Shown here one piece after another: positions 1 through 8,860 of a DNA stretch of 64,000 bases. Made by a program: the position numbers and the translations under genes. The notes below the pieces were generated by a model. That model was not told the DNA's origin. It searched no databases and worked only from the letters and a program-made list of their open reading frames with translations. Position 1 is the first letter of the stretch, and each line of letters starts with the position of its first letter. Source of the DNA: an uncultured Bacteroidales bacterium (GTDB lineage: Bacteria; Bacteroidota; Bacteroidia; Bacteroidales; F082); NCBI GenBank assembly GCA_900318265.1, contig ONKA01000008.1, positions 17,697-81,696 on the forward strand, in the 5' to 3' direction.

Positions 1-1566
1 GCCTGCAACCAAAAAACGCCCGTCGACCTTATCGTTCACAATGCCAATATCTATACCGTCGACAACAACTTCTCGAAAGCCCATGCCTTTGCCGTGAAAG
101 ACGGTAAGTTTGTCGCCGTTGGCGATGAAGAGAGCATTTTGCGCCAATACACCGCAAAGGAAACCATCGACGCCCAAGGCGACGCGGTGTATCCCGGCTT
201 CATGGACGGGCACAGCCACTTCACGGGCTATGGCGAGAACCTCGTCCGCTGGGCCGACCTGAAAGGCTGCCGCTCCTACGATGAGGTCATCGAACGCCTC
301 AAAACTCACGACAGCCTTTACCCTGCCGAATGGCTCTTGGGTCGCGGCTGGGACCAAAACCTCTGGGAGGTGGCCGAGTTCCCCGATAACGAAAAACTTG
401 CAGAGGTCTTCCCCGACAAGAAAGTCCTGCTAACCCGCGTGGATGGTCATGCAGTATTGGTCTCCAAAGAGGTTCTTGAATTAGCCAACATCGATGCGAA
501 CACGAAGATGGACGGTGGCATGGCCCTCATCAAAGAGGGTCGCTGCACAGGCGTGCTGTTGGACAACCTTGCCGATGCAGCCAAGGCTTTGGTACCCAAA
601 ATGGAGACTGCCCAAAGCATCCAAGCCCTACTCAAGGCGCAAGAGAACTGCATAGGGGTCGGCCTGACCAGCGTCACCGATGCGGGGCAGGACATCGCCA
701 CCATCGAGCTCATCGACAGTCTGCAACAGGCAGGACAGCTCAAAATGCATGTCAACGCCATGGTCAACCCTGATGACGAGACGATGGACCACTTTATGAG
801 CCAAGGTGTCATCGACAAGGAAAGACTCACCGTCCGCAGCGTGAAGATCTATGCCGACGGTGCCTTAGGCTCACGCGGTGCGAAACTACTTGAACCTTAC
901 ACCGACGACCCGACAAACGACGGCTTGATCCTAGAAAGCGACGACTTCTACCGTCACGTCTGCCAAAAGGCCTACGATGCTAATTACCAAGTCTGCTGCC
1001 ATGCCATCGGCGACGGCGGCGTGCAGCATATCCTGGACATTTACTCCGAATACCTGAAAGGCCGAAACGACCTCCGCTGGCGCATCGAGCACTCACAAAC
1101 GGTGTCTGATGCGGACTTCCAACGCTTTGGAGATTTATCCGTCATCCCCTCCATCCAAACCACACACTGCACCTCCGACATGGATTGGGCCGACGAACGC
1201 CTAGGCGACCGCATCAAGAATGCATACGCCTACCAGCAACTGCTGCAGCAAAACGGATGGGTCATCAACGGCACCGACTTCCCCATTGAGGACATCAGCC
1301 CTATCTACACTTTCTATGCTGCCGTGGCCCGCAAACACTTGGACGGCACACCTGCTGAGGGCTTCCAAATGGAGAATGCCTTGACTCGTGAACAAGCCTT
1401 GCGTTCCATCACCATCTGGGTGGCCAAAGGTTGCTTCATCGAAAGCCGAAAAGGGAGTATAGAAGTAGGAAAAGATGCTGATTTCGTGATTCTTGACCGC
1501 GACATTATGACCGTAGCGGAAAACGAAATCCCCATGGCCAAGGTCAAGACCTGCCACATTCACTAA
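1..1566 (+). CDS. Amidohydrolase family 3 (YtcJ-like) lipoprotein, 5' end missing
   Basis: The frame is open from base 1, so the true start lies upstream; 521 residues are visible. The first codons read A-C-N-Q-K, which looks like the end of a lipobox with its lipidated Cys, so the protein is probably a membrane-anchored lipoprotein. Metal-dependent amidohydrolase motifs follow in order: DGHSHF near the start of the barrel, DGALGSRGA in the middle, CHAIGDGG and EHSQTV further on, and NGTDFPIE near the end. These fit the YtcJ branch, which hydrolyses C-N bonds of unknown amide or cyclic substrates. A GTG at 94 is an internal Val, not the start. It ends 28 bp before a convergent gene. The substrate cannot be deduced. 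Confidence 0.85.
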   Translation, partial: ACNQKTPVDLIVHNANIYTVDNNFSKAHAFAVKDGKFVAVGDEESILRQYTAKETIDAQGDAVYPGFMDGHSHFTGYGENLVRWADLKGCRSYDEVIERLKTHDSLYPAEWLLGRGWDQNLWEVAEFPDNEKLAEVFPDKKVLLTRVDGHAVLVSKEVLELANIDANTKMDGGMALIKEGRCTGVLLDNLADAAKALVPKMETAQSIQALLKAQENCIGVGLTSVTDAGQDIATIELIDSLQQAGQLKMHVNAMVNPDDETMDHFMSQGVIDKERLTVRSVKIYADGALGSRGAKLLEPYTDDPTNDGLILESDDFYRHVCQKAYDANYQVCCHAIGDGGVQHILDIYSEYLKGRNDLRWRIEHSQTVSDADFQRFGDLSVIPSIQTTHCTSDMDWADERLGDRIKNAYAYQQLLQQNGWVINGTDFPIEDISPIYTFYAAVARKHLDGTPAEGFQMENALTREQALRSITIWVAKGCFIESRKGSIEVGKDADFVILDRDIMTVAENEIPMAKVKTCHIH

Positions 1567-1594
1567 TTGAAGTAATTACCTTACAAAGGAAAGA

Positions 1595-2881
1595 TCAATA
1601 ATCCATCCGATAGATGTCGACACAGTTGCCTCCGTGGCCCGAGTGGCCTTGAGAGGTAGTGTAGACGTACTTGCCATCCTTGGAGATGTCGAGTCCCACA
1701 GGGAACGAATCGGCGGGGATGGTAGCGATGTTTTTCATCGTCTTGGTGTCAACAATAGAAAGGCAGTTGCTCGAATTGCAGGCAGCCACAACATAACGTC
1801 CGTTGGGCGTGATTTCAATCGTTCGGGTGCCAGAGCCGACCTTGCAATTCTCCCAGCCATTAATGGTGGCTTTCTTGTTTTCCATCTGAGTGGCAACACG
1901 CATAAAGTCTTTCAACGGGATGCGTTGCACATAACCAAACTTATTGATGCTCAGATACAAATAACCACCGCGGATGACCAAATGGCGCAGATTCGTCATC
2001 ATGCCGTATACAGTGCCAAGATATTTGGCATTGGGCACGTCGATCACAGCGATACCGCCATTGCCGCCCATGCAACCCACCAAGAGATAACGGTTGTCCT
2101 TGGTAAACACCGTCCCACGCAAGCATAGTCCGCTGTTCACGTCGCGGTCGACGGAATGGGTGAGGCTGAAATTTAGGGTCAGCTTCTTCCCCACCTCGAT
2201 GCACGAAACATAATGCCATTTCTCAGGTGAATCACCCATAATATTAATGATGCCCACAGTGTTGTTCCCCCAATGCGTGATGGCAATATACCTGTTATCA
2301 GGCGAAACCGCAATCATCTTGGGCAGCGGGCCAGTCTCCATCAAACGGATGATGCTATCCGTCTCCGTGTCGATAATGGCCACCGCCGATGGATCTTGTG
2401 CGTTGATGTCATAGCTACGACGGTAATAAGGTACCCAAAGGTAACGTCCTCCATGCGAGAAAGCACTCTCGACAGGCTTCCCCATAAAATTATTGAGGTT
2501 TTTCTTGTAATGCGTAAACTCAAATAGGCCCGAAGGCTTGCTCCACAAGGCCGAGTCGGCTTCCGATAACTTATGAAGGATGACCTTCAGTTTATTGTTG
2601 CTGCCTGCCTCATAGACAACCGTCTTGCAGGCTTCCAAGGAATTGACGTAATACTTTGTCCCATTGGGATGGATGTTGACCGACTTGGGCGAACGGACGT
2701 CCGTGTCCCAAGTGTCTTTTTCGGCAGCAGAATACTGCTGCTTTTTCCCAACCAGCGTAATGGTAAACGTGCCATCTTCTGACGAGACGCTTTTGCCAAT
2801 GGAAGGATGCACAAACTGGGCAATTGCTCCAAAAGGGAAGGCAAAAGCCAGCAAAACAAACAAGAAGACTTTGGTTTTCAT
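1595..2881 (-). CDS. Secreted YncE-like beta-propeller protein
   Basis: A 428-aa protein with a signal peptide (MKTKVFLFVLLAFAFPFGAIAQ). The start at 2881 was chosen because the 16 residues upstream lack signal-peptide character and would overlap the neighbouring stop codon. The rest is built of repeated blade-like segments (NIHPNGTKYYVN, VSPDNRYIAITHWGNNTVGIINI, EITPNGRYVVAACNSSNCLSIVDT, DISKDGKYVYTTSQG), typical of seven-bladed YncE or cytochrome-D1-like propellers. It is probably periplasmic or surface-exposed. Its start is separated by a single base from the stop of the NlpC/P60 lipoprotein gene upstream on the same strand, so the two are likely cotranscribed. No catalytic residues are recognisable; a binding or structural role is inferred. 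Confidence 0.8.
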   Translation of the reverse strand: MKTKVFLFVLLAFAFPFGAIAQFVHPSIGKSVSSEDGTFTITLVGKKQQYSAAEKDTWDTDVRSPKSVNIHPNGTKYYVNSLEACKTVVYEAGSNNKLKVILHKLSEADSALWSKPSGLFEFTHYKKNLNNFMGKPVESAFSHGGRYLWVPYYRRSYDINAQDPSAVAIIDTETDSIIRLMETGPLPKMIAVSPDNRYIAITHWGNNTVGIINIMGDSPEKWHYVSCIEVGKKLTLNFSLTHSVDRDVNSGLCLRGTVFTKDNRYLLVGCMGGNGGIAVIDVPNAKYLGTVYGMMTNLRHLVIRGGYLYLSINKFGYVQRIPLKDFMRVATQMENKKATINGWENCKVGSGTRTIEITPNGRYVVAACNSSNCLSIVDTKTMKNIATIPADSFPVGLDISKDGKYVYTTSQGHSGHGGNCVDIYRMDY

Positions 2882-2882
2882 A

Positions 2883-3500
2883 TTAATTCTCGGGTAAAAC
2901 TCTACATGCAGTGATGTATCTCTGGGCATAATATGCCTCCGTCGAGGTTGAAACGGTCACGCCCAAATTCACGGTAGCATGAATGAAGGTAAAACTATGG
3001 TTGGCAGGATCGTTGTTTACCACGATGGCCACATGACCTATTTCCTTAGTGTTGCGACGTCCACCATAAAAAACCAAATCGCCTCTTTTCAGCTCTTCAG
3101 GCCTGTGGATCACGCGCCATCCTTGATGCAATTGGTCAGGCGCGTAATAGCTCAAGTTATAGCCAAAGCGGCTGAACACGAAGTGGGTAAAGCCTGAGCA
3201 GTCGAACTTGTCGGGACCATGTCCGGCAGGCACATACGGGACACGCATGAACCTCATGGCATAATCGATGATGCTGTCCGCCACCGTAAGGTTCTTGCAG
3301 TATTTTGAAGGATCGGGCAGGTCATACCTGATGGAGTCCCATTGCGTCACAAACAAACCGTCACAATAGTCAATAGCAGGCAGATCCTGCAACTTAGTGT
3401 CGTCGCAATCGGCCCTATCATCGTTTCCACGAATCATTTGCGAAACCATGGTGCAACCACCAAGGAATACAAGCAAAATAAATACAAAGGGAAACGACAT
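2883..3500 (-). CDS. NlpC/P60 family cell-wall peptidase lipoprotein
   Basis: A 205-aa lipoprotein. The N-terminus MSFPFVFILLVFLGGC ends in a lipobox with the lipidated Cys. The C-terminal half carries the NlpC/P60 Cys-His-His arrangement: DCSGFTHF (nucleophile Cys), KEIGHVAIV (His) and FTFIHATVN (third polar residue). The family cleaves gamma-D-Glu-diaminopimelate bonds or other peptide bonds of peptidoglycan. An in-frame ATG at 3533 would give 11 more residues, but the -7 box at 3541-3548 would then leave almost no leader; 3500 fits both the promoter and the signal peptide. It is the first gene of a two-gene minus-strand operon with the propeller gene. Confidence 0.88.
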   Translation of the reverse strand: MSFPFVFILLVFLGGCTMVSQMIRGNDDRADCDDTKLQDLPAIDYCDGLFVTQWDSIRYDLPDPSKYCKNLTVADSIIDYAMRFMRVPYVPAGHGPDKFDCSGFTHFVFSRFGYNLSYYAPDQLHQGWRVIHRPEELKRGDLVFYGGRRNTKEIGHVAIVVNNDPANHSFTFIHATVNLGVTVSTSTEAYYAQRYITACRVLPEN

Positions 3501-3540
3501 TTTATATACAAATGTCCTCTTTTCGTCTTTCATTGGGCTG

Positions 3541-3548
3541 CAAAAATA
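3541..3548 (-). promoter_or_regulatory. Bacteroidetes -7 box (TATTTTTG) for the NlpC gene
   Basis: Read on the minus strand the sequence is TATTTTTG, an exact match to TAnnTTTG. The expected transcription start falls near 3535, which argues for translation from 3500. It lies only 8 bp from the opposite-strand box at 3557-3564. Confidence 0.6.
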
Positions 3549-3556
3549 ATAATTTT

Positions 3557-3564
3557 TACCTTTG
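3557..3564 (+). promoter_or_regulatory. Bacteroidetes -7 box (TACCTTTG) for the UvrA-like gene
   Basis: TACCTTTG matches TAnnTTTG, with an ATTG at 3532-3535 about 21 bp upstream as a possible -33 element. The first ATG is 14 bp downstream. Confidence 0.6.
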
Positions 3565-3577
3565 CAACACGAAAAAA

Positions 3578-5845
3578 ATGCATTTTATGCCAATTAATTT
3601 TGACCAAATCGTCATCAAAGACGCCTTCGAGAACAACCTGAAGCACGTATCCGTCAACATTCCCAAGCGACAGATCACCGTGGTGACAGGCGTCTCAGGT
3701 TCTGGCAAGTCATCGTTGGTGCTCGATACCATCGCCGCCAAGTCGCGCCGCGAGTTGAACGACACCTTCCCTTCATTCACGCAACAATACCTCCCGAAAT
3801 ACGGACGTCCCCACGTCGGCGACATCGAAAATCTACCCATCGCCATCGTCATCGAACAAAGAAAACCCACTTCCAACTCCAGGTCAACCGTTGGCACCTA
3901 CACAGATATCTATGCCTTGCTACGCCTGTTGTTTTCACGCATTGGGCAGCCTTTCGTGGGCTATTCTGATGCTTTCTCTTTTAACCATCCATCGGGGAGT
4001 TGTCCGCGCTGCGCGGGTTTGGGAGAGATCCGAGAGTTGGACATCCACAAGCTCGTCGACTTCGACAAGTCGCTCAACGACGAGGACACCATCCACTACA
4101 TCGCCTTCGGCAAAGGCGGCTGGCGCTGGATCCGTTATGCCCACAGCGGCCTCTTCGACCTCGACAAGAAAATCAAAGACTACTCGCCCGAAGAACTCGA
4201 TCTCTTCCTCAACTCACCGCAAATCAAGCTGAAAAACCCACCATCGAATTGGCCTAAGAGCGCCAAATATGAAGGTCTCATACCAAGAATGTACCGCAGC
4301 ATCATCAACTCGGAGGAAGGCCTGCTCCACGCCGCTGTGCTTAATCCCATGCTGACCATGGGCACTTGTCCCGACTGCGGCGGCACCCGCCTTAACGAGA
4401 AGATACGCTCGTGCAAAATCAAAGGCATAAACATCGCAGAGGTGACCGCCATGAGCATTGCCGACTGCCGTCAATGGATGGAAACTATCGACAACCCCCT
4501 CGCCGAAGACATCAAGCGTTCCACCATCGAAAGGCTTGCTGCATTAGAGGAAATCGGTCTTGGCTATCTCACCCTCGACCGTGCCATCGGCACGCTCTCG
4601 GGCGGCGAGGCGCAACGCTGCAAGATCGCCAAATACATCAACTCACCGCTTTCCGACGTGATGTACATCCTCGACGAGCCCAGCGTGGGCCTGCACAACC
4701 ACGACATCCTGCTCATGCAGAAGTCGGTACAAAAGTTGAAAAACCACGGCAACACGGTCATCCTCGTCGAGCACCACAAGGATATGATCAAAATAGCCGA
4801 CCACATCATCGACATGGGCCCTGGCGCAGGCATGAAAGGTGGTGAAATCGTCTTCGAAGGCAGCTACGACGAGCTATTGCGAAGCCAGACGCTGACAGGC
4901 ATTTCGCTCAGTGCAACAAGTTCCATAAAGGAACAAGTTCGCCAGCCCAAGTCTTTTTTCCACCTTGAAAACGCCACCTTGCATAACATCAATAACCTAA
5001 CCGTGGATTTGCCCTTAGGCATGATGTGCGGCATCGCAGGCGTGGCCGGCTCGGGCAAAAGCTCATTGATGGAGTGCTTCCGCAAGGCTTATCCGCTGCC
5101 CGAGGAAATCATCTACATCAGCCAGAAAAACATCGGCATCAGTCTGCGCTCCACCCCTGCCACCTATCTCGAAGTGGCCGATGACATCCGCAAGCTCTTC
5201 GCCAAGGTGAACAAGACCAAAGCCGACCTGTTCTCTTTCAACGGCAAAGGCGGTTGCCCCGTCTGCCAAGGCAAGGGCGTCATCGTCAGCGACATGGCTT
5301 TCATGGATGCCATCGAGACCACCTGTGAGGCTTGTGGCGGACTGCGTTACAGCAACGAAGTCTTATCCTATAAGGTCAACGGCATGAACATCGCCGAGGT
5401 GATGGACATGACCGCCAACAAAGCCTCCGAAATGTTTGCAGGCACCGTCATCGCCGAGAAGTTGGAGCCTTTGCGCAAGGTCGGCTTGGGCTATCTCCAT
5501 CTGAACCAGTCGCTTTCCACCCTCTCGGGTGGCGAATTGCAGCGCATCAAGTTAGCCTCCTACCTCCGCGACGCAGGCAAAATCTTCATCATGGACGAGC
5601 CCTCCGATGGCCTTCACCTTAACGACATCAGGCGTATCCTCGACTTGTTTGAAGCCATGGTCGAGGCGGGCAACACCATCTTCCTTATCGAGCACAACCT
5701 AGAGATGTTGAAAGCTTGTGACTACCTCGTGGAACTCGGTCCCGGCGGCGGTGCCATGGGCGGCAAAATCATCTTCAATGGCACTCCGAAAGAGATGCTA
5801 GACTGCAAAGATTCTGTTACTGCACCTTATCTTTCAGCGCATTAG
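3578..5845 (+). CDS. UvrA2-type ABC ATPase (UvrA paralogue without UvrB-binding domain)
   Basis: A 755-aa protein with two ABC ATPase halves. Half one has Walker A GVSGSGKSS (about residues 39-47), a zinc module (CPRCAGLGEI ... CPDCGGTRL), signature TLSGGEAQRCKIA and Walker B YILDEPSVGLH. Half two has GVAGSGKSS, zinc Cys pairs CPVCQGKG ... CEACGG, signature TLSGGELQR and FIMDEPSDGLH. Full UvrA has roughly 940 residues. Here RLLFSRIGQPF runs almost directly into FSFNHPSGSCPRC, so the UvrB-binding insertion is missing, as in class II UvrA proteins linked to DNA-damage tolerance or drug resistance in other bacteria. ATG 3578 follows the -7 box by 14 bp; ATG 3587 is an alternative start. Canonical excision repair with UvrB is unlikely. 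Confidence 0.88.
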   Translation: MHFMPINFDQIVIKDAFENNLKHVSVNIPKRQITVVTGVSGSGKSSLVLDTIAAKSRRELNDTFPSFTQQYLPKYGRPHVGDIENLPIAIVIEQRKPTSNSRSTVGTYTDIYALLRLLFSRIGQPFVGYSDAFSFNHPSGSCPRCAGLGEIRELDIHKLVDFDKSLNDEDTIHYIAFGKGGWRWIRYAHSGLFDLDKKIKDYSPEELDLFLNSPQIKLKNPPSNWPKSAKYEGLIPRMYRSIINSEEGLLHAAVLNPMLTMGTCPDCGGTRLNEKIRSCKIKGINIAEVTAMSIADCRQWMETIDNPLAEDIKRSTIERLAALEEIGLGYLTLDRAIGTLSGGEAQRCKIAKYINSPLSDVMYILDEPSVGLHNHDILLMQKSVQKLKNHGNTVILVEHHKDMIKIADHIIDMGPGAGMKGGEIVFEGSYDELLRSQTLTGISLSATSSIKEQVRQPKSFFHLENATLHNINNLTVDLPLGMMCGIAGVAGSGKSSLMECFRKAYPLPEEIIYISQKNIGISLRSTPATYLEVADDIRKLFAKVNKTKADLFSFNGKGGCPVCQGKGVIVSDMAFMDAIETTCEACGGLRYSNEVLSYKVNGMNIAEVMDMTANKASEMFAGTVIAEKLEPLRKVGLGYLHLNQSLSTLSGGELQRIKLASYLRDAGKIFIMDEPSDGLHLNDIRRILDLFEAMVEAGNTIFLIEHNLEMLKACDYLVELGPGGGAMGGKIIFNGTPKEMLDCKDSVTAPYLSAH

Positions 5846-5895
5846 CCACGCAATTTTTTTCGCCATGGCGAAGACTATAATATTTCAAAAAAGTG

Positions 5896-5903
5896 TATTT
5901 TTG
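5896..5903 (+). promoter_or_regulatory. -7 box (TATTTTTG) for the cargo/beta-helix/HD operon
   Basis: TATTTTTG lies 36 bp before the ATG at 5940. No clear TTTG -33 element is seen at 19 bp. It would drive three overlapping genes up to 9468. Confidence 0.55.
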
Positions 5904-5939
5904 CATTTTTCAACATTTTGCAAACCTAATCCCATACCA

Positions 5940-6425
5940 ATGAAACACATAATAAAACGCGGATTGTTGCTTACTGCCCTAATAATGGGTCTGGCATTCC
6001 ACCTCACGGCACAATCCACACAAATGACCATCTATCTCAACAATGGTAATGAGAAATCCTATCTCATGACACCAAGTGACCGCGTCTATTTTGAAGACAA
6101 TGAAACACTTGTAGTCGAAATCACCGTAAACACTAAATCCGACAGATACAACCTTGCAGATATCCGTAAGATCACATGCGCCGAGACAGAAGGCATAGCT
6201 GAGGCTTCGGGAGGAAGGGTATGTCTCTCCCCCAACCCAGTACATGATGTCGTCATGCTAAGCAACCTCAATGGCAACGAGACCATTCAAATCTTTGCAC
6301 TTGACGGACGATTGATGAAGTCGGTAGAAGCCTCGGAAGGACAATTGATTGACATCTCCGAACTACCCATCGGGCTCTATCTCGTCAAAACTGAGCACCA
6401 AACCCTTAAAATGATCAAGCTATGA
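5940..6425 (+). CDS. Small secreted protein with a T9SS C-terminal sorting domain
   Basis: A 161-aa protein. The start MKHIIKRGLLL was chosen because it opens a signal peptide (LLLTALIMGLAFHLTAQ) and follows the -7 box; the reading frame extends 25 codons further upstream without signal character. The middle contains two copies of a short module ending in an 'I/V-x-F/C' strand (IYLNNGNEKSYLMTPSDRVYF and a second ending DIRKITC). The last 70 residues have the T9SS type-A sorting pattern: SPNPVHDVVM, IQIFALDGRLMKS, LPIGLYLVKT and a terminal LKMIKL. It should be exported, processed and attached or released by the T9SS. The stop overlaps the next start by 4 nt (ATGA). Function unknown. Confidence 0.8.
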   Translation: MKHIIKRGLLLTALIMGLAFHLTAQSTQMTIYLNNGNEKSYLMTPSDRVYFEDNETLVVEITVNTKSDRYNLADIRKITCAETEGIAEASGGRVCLSPNPVHDVVMLSNLNGNETIQIFALDGRLMKSVEASEGQLIDISELPIGLYLVKTEHQTLKMIKL

Positions 6426-8860
6426 GAAAGACCTTATTATTAATGGCCCTTCTGCTGGCTTGCATGGGCCTTAGTGCACAAAACTATCACATCAATCTAC
6501 ACAACAACGGTTCTGTAATCTACAATAACGATGTTAACACCATCGACGAAATACGTTTTCAAGGCCATCAGCCTGCCAACATGCTCATCAATGGGCAGAA
6601 TGGCACCTTGACCTTCCCTCTTTCCACATTCGACAGCATCACCTTCGTAAAAGAGGAGCTCCCTCCTGCGGGCGACACGGTTTTCATTATCTATAACGGC
6701 TCAAACGTGAACGTCGTCAACCCGTTCTCCAACAATGGCGTGACGGTCAGCACCAGCAATGCCAACGTCACGGTGAACTCCACCATGGCCAATGTGCCCT
6801 ACGTGGTGTCAGGCAGCTCAAGTAATGGCTCGTTGACAATGTACAGCACATCTTCTTTCTATTTGGCACTCAGCTCTTTATCGCTGGCAAGCACGAGCAC
6901 TGCAGCCATTAATTTGGCTTCCAACGTCGGTGTAACCCTTGCTTTGAGAGGCACCTCCTCCCTTGCCGATGGAGCCAATAGCAGCCTCAATGCAGCACTC
7001 TACGCCGCAGGCAGCCTCAACGTAGGTGGCTTGGGCACTTTGTGTGTCACGGGCAATGCCAAACACGGCACAGCCGTGGAAGGCTCGATGACGGTCAACT
7101 CTGGCACTATTCGCATCTTTGACACAGACAGCGACGGCATTCACGGTAGCAGCAACTTGACTTGGAACGGCGGTACACTTGAAATTGTTTCAGCCGGTTC
7201 CGATGGCCTTGACATTTCAGGAACCATCACCATCAACAACGGCGACCTGACCATCAACACGACGGCGGAAAGCCAAAGAAGTATCAAAGTGACAAACGCC
7301 TTTACCATGACAGGCGGTTCGCTAAGTTGCAACGTCACAGGCAACGACTGTAAGGGCATCAAAGGCGATGCCGACATCAATATCAGCGGTGGTACCGTAG
7401 ATGTGCAAGTTTCTGGCACAGGCTCGCACGGCATCTCCTCCGACACCGATGTTGTCATCGGCGGCACGGCTGACATCACCGTTGTCTCCTCATCGCAAGA
7501 CGGCAAGTGTATCAAGAGCGACGGCACCGTCCACGTCAACGGCGGCACCCTAGAACTCACCCATTCGGGCGACATCTCCAAGGGCATCACGGCCACAAGT
7601 GACGTGACCATTACAGGCGGTGAAATCACCATCACTGCATCAGGTAGTACCATACTTGAAAATGTCAATAACCAAAACGTGCCAGCTTATTGCACCGCCA
7701 TCAAGAGCGATGCGGACATCACCATATCGGGAGGAACCTTCCATATCACCTTGCCCACCACCAACCATGGCGGCAAGGCCATCAGTGCTGATGGTAACTT
7801 AACCATCAATAACGGCGACTTCACCATCACCACCCAAGGCAACGGCGCTTCTTACACCGTCAGCGGTAGCACAAAAGACGCCTACACTTCATCGTGCCTC
7901 AAGTGCGACGGCAACATGCAAATCCTCGCTGGCAATTACACCCTCAGTAGTTCGGGAACGGGCGGCAAGGGCATCAACGTGGGTGGCACCTTGGTCATTG
8001 GCCAGCAAGGCGCCAACAACGACGACCTCTTCCTCAACGTCACCACTTCTGGCGAACGCATCACTGTCTCCAGCGGAGGTGGAGGATGGCCTGGACCAGG
8101 CGGAGGTGGCGGCGACTATGCCAACCCGAAAGGCGTCAAAGCACAAGGCAACCTGACCATCAACAGTGGCAACATTACCGTGCATTGCACCCAGACGCAA
8201 AACGAAGGCGGCGAGTGCATAGAAAGCAAGGCAACGTTGACCATCAACGGTGGCAACATTGAGGCTTATTCCGTGAAGGATGACGCCGTGAACGCAGCCC
8301 AAAACCTCACCATCAATGGTGGTATCTACTATGCCCACAGCGATGCCAACGACGGCACCGACTCGAACGGCACCATGTTCCTCAACGGTGGTCTCAACAT
8401 CTCCAACGGTGCCCGTTCGCCCGAGGAAGGCTTCGACTGCGACAACAACCAATTCAAGATTACGGGTAGCACCAGCATCGGCACAGGCGGAGGCACCAGT
8501 AATCCCACACAAAATGTCTGCACCCAGCCTTCGCTGAAAATCAACACGCAGCAAGGCTACGCCATCCAAATCCTGAAATCGGACGGCACCGTGATTTGCA
8601 CCTACCAATGTCCCACTTTCACCGGAGGTGGAGGCGGCGGTTGGCCTGGAGGAGGCGGCAACGGTATGGTCATGCTCTTCACCGACCCACAACTGCAAAC
8701 AGGACAGTCGTACACCGTAAAATACAATGGCACCATCAGTGGCGGTACCAATTGGAACGGCTATTATACTGGTAACGTTACCTATTCAGGAGGCAGCCAA
8801 ACCACCGTCAACGTCAATTCGATGGTTACCACGGTGAGTGCAGGAGGCGGAGGATGGTAA
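6422..8860 (+). CDS. Large beta-helix surface protein (Cthe_2159/DUF4353-like carbohydrate-binding family)
   Basis: An 812-aa protein with a signal peptide (MRKTLLLMALLLACMGLSAQ). Residues about 21-75 hold two copies of the short module also found in the preceding gene, ending TIDEIRF and TFDSITF. From about 200 to 680 there are many repeats of the type 'ITISGGTxxI...GKGIKSDxDxTINGG', one per parallel beta-helix turn, characteristic of the polygalacturonate-binding Cthe_2159 family. Two glycine/tryptophan-rich linkers (GGGGWPGPGGGGG, GGGGGWPGGGG) interrupt it, and the protein ends GGGGW. No T9SS tail is evident. It is probably a surface glycan-binding protein. It starts within the stop of the upstream gene, and the HD gene starts inside its last codons, indicating translational coupling. 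Confidence 0.78.
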   Translation: MRKTLLLMALLLACMGLSAQNYHINLHNNGSVIYNNDVNTIDEIRFQGHQPANMLINGQNGTLTFPLSTFDSITFVKEELPPAGDTVFIIYNGSNVNVVNPFSNNGVTVSTSNANVTVNSTMANVPYVVSGSSSNGSLTMYSTSSFYLALSSLSLASTSTAAINLASNVGVTLALRGTSSLADGANSSLNAALYAAGSLNVGGLGTLCVTGNAKHGTAVEGSMTVNSGTIRIFDTDSDGIHGSSNLTWNGGTLEIVSAGSDGLDISGTITINNGDLTINTTAESQRSIKVTNAFTMTGGSLSCNVTGNDCKGIKGDADINISGGTVDVQVSGTGSHGISSDTDVVIGGTADITVVSSSQDGKCIKSDGTVHVNGGTLELTHSGDISKGITATSDVTITGGEITITASGSTILENVNNQNVPAYCTAIKSDADITISGGTFHITLPTTNHGGKAISADGNLTINNGDFTITTQGNGASYTVSGSTKDAYTSSCLKCDGNMQILAGNYTLSSSGTGGKGINVGGTLVIGQQGANNDDLFLNVTTSGERITVSSGGGGWPGPGGGGGDYANPKGVKAQGNLTINSGNITVHCTQTQNEGGECIESKATLTINGGNIEAYSVKDDAVNAAQNLTINGGIYYAHSDANDGTDSNGTMFLNGGLNISNGARSPEEGFDCDNNQFKITGSTSIGTGGGTSNPTQNVCTQPSLKINTQQGYAIQILKSDGTVICTYQCPTFTGGGGGGWPGGGGNGMVMLFTDPQLQTGQSYTVKYNGTISGGTNWNGYYTGNVTYSGGSQTTVNVNSMVTTVSAGGGGW

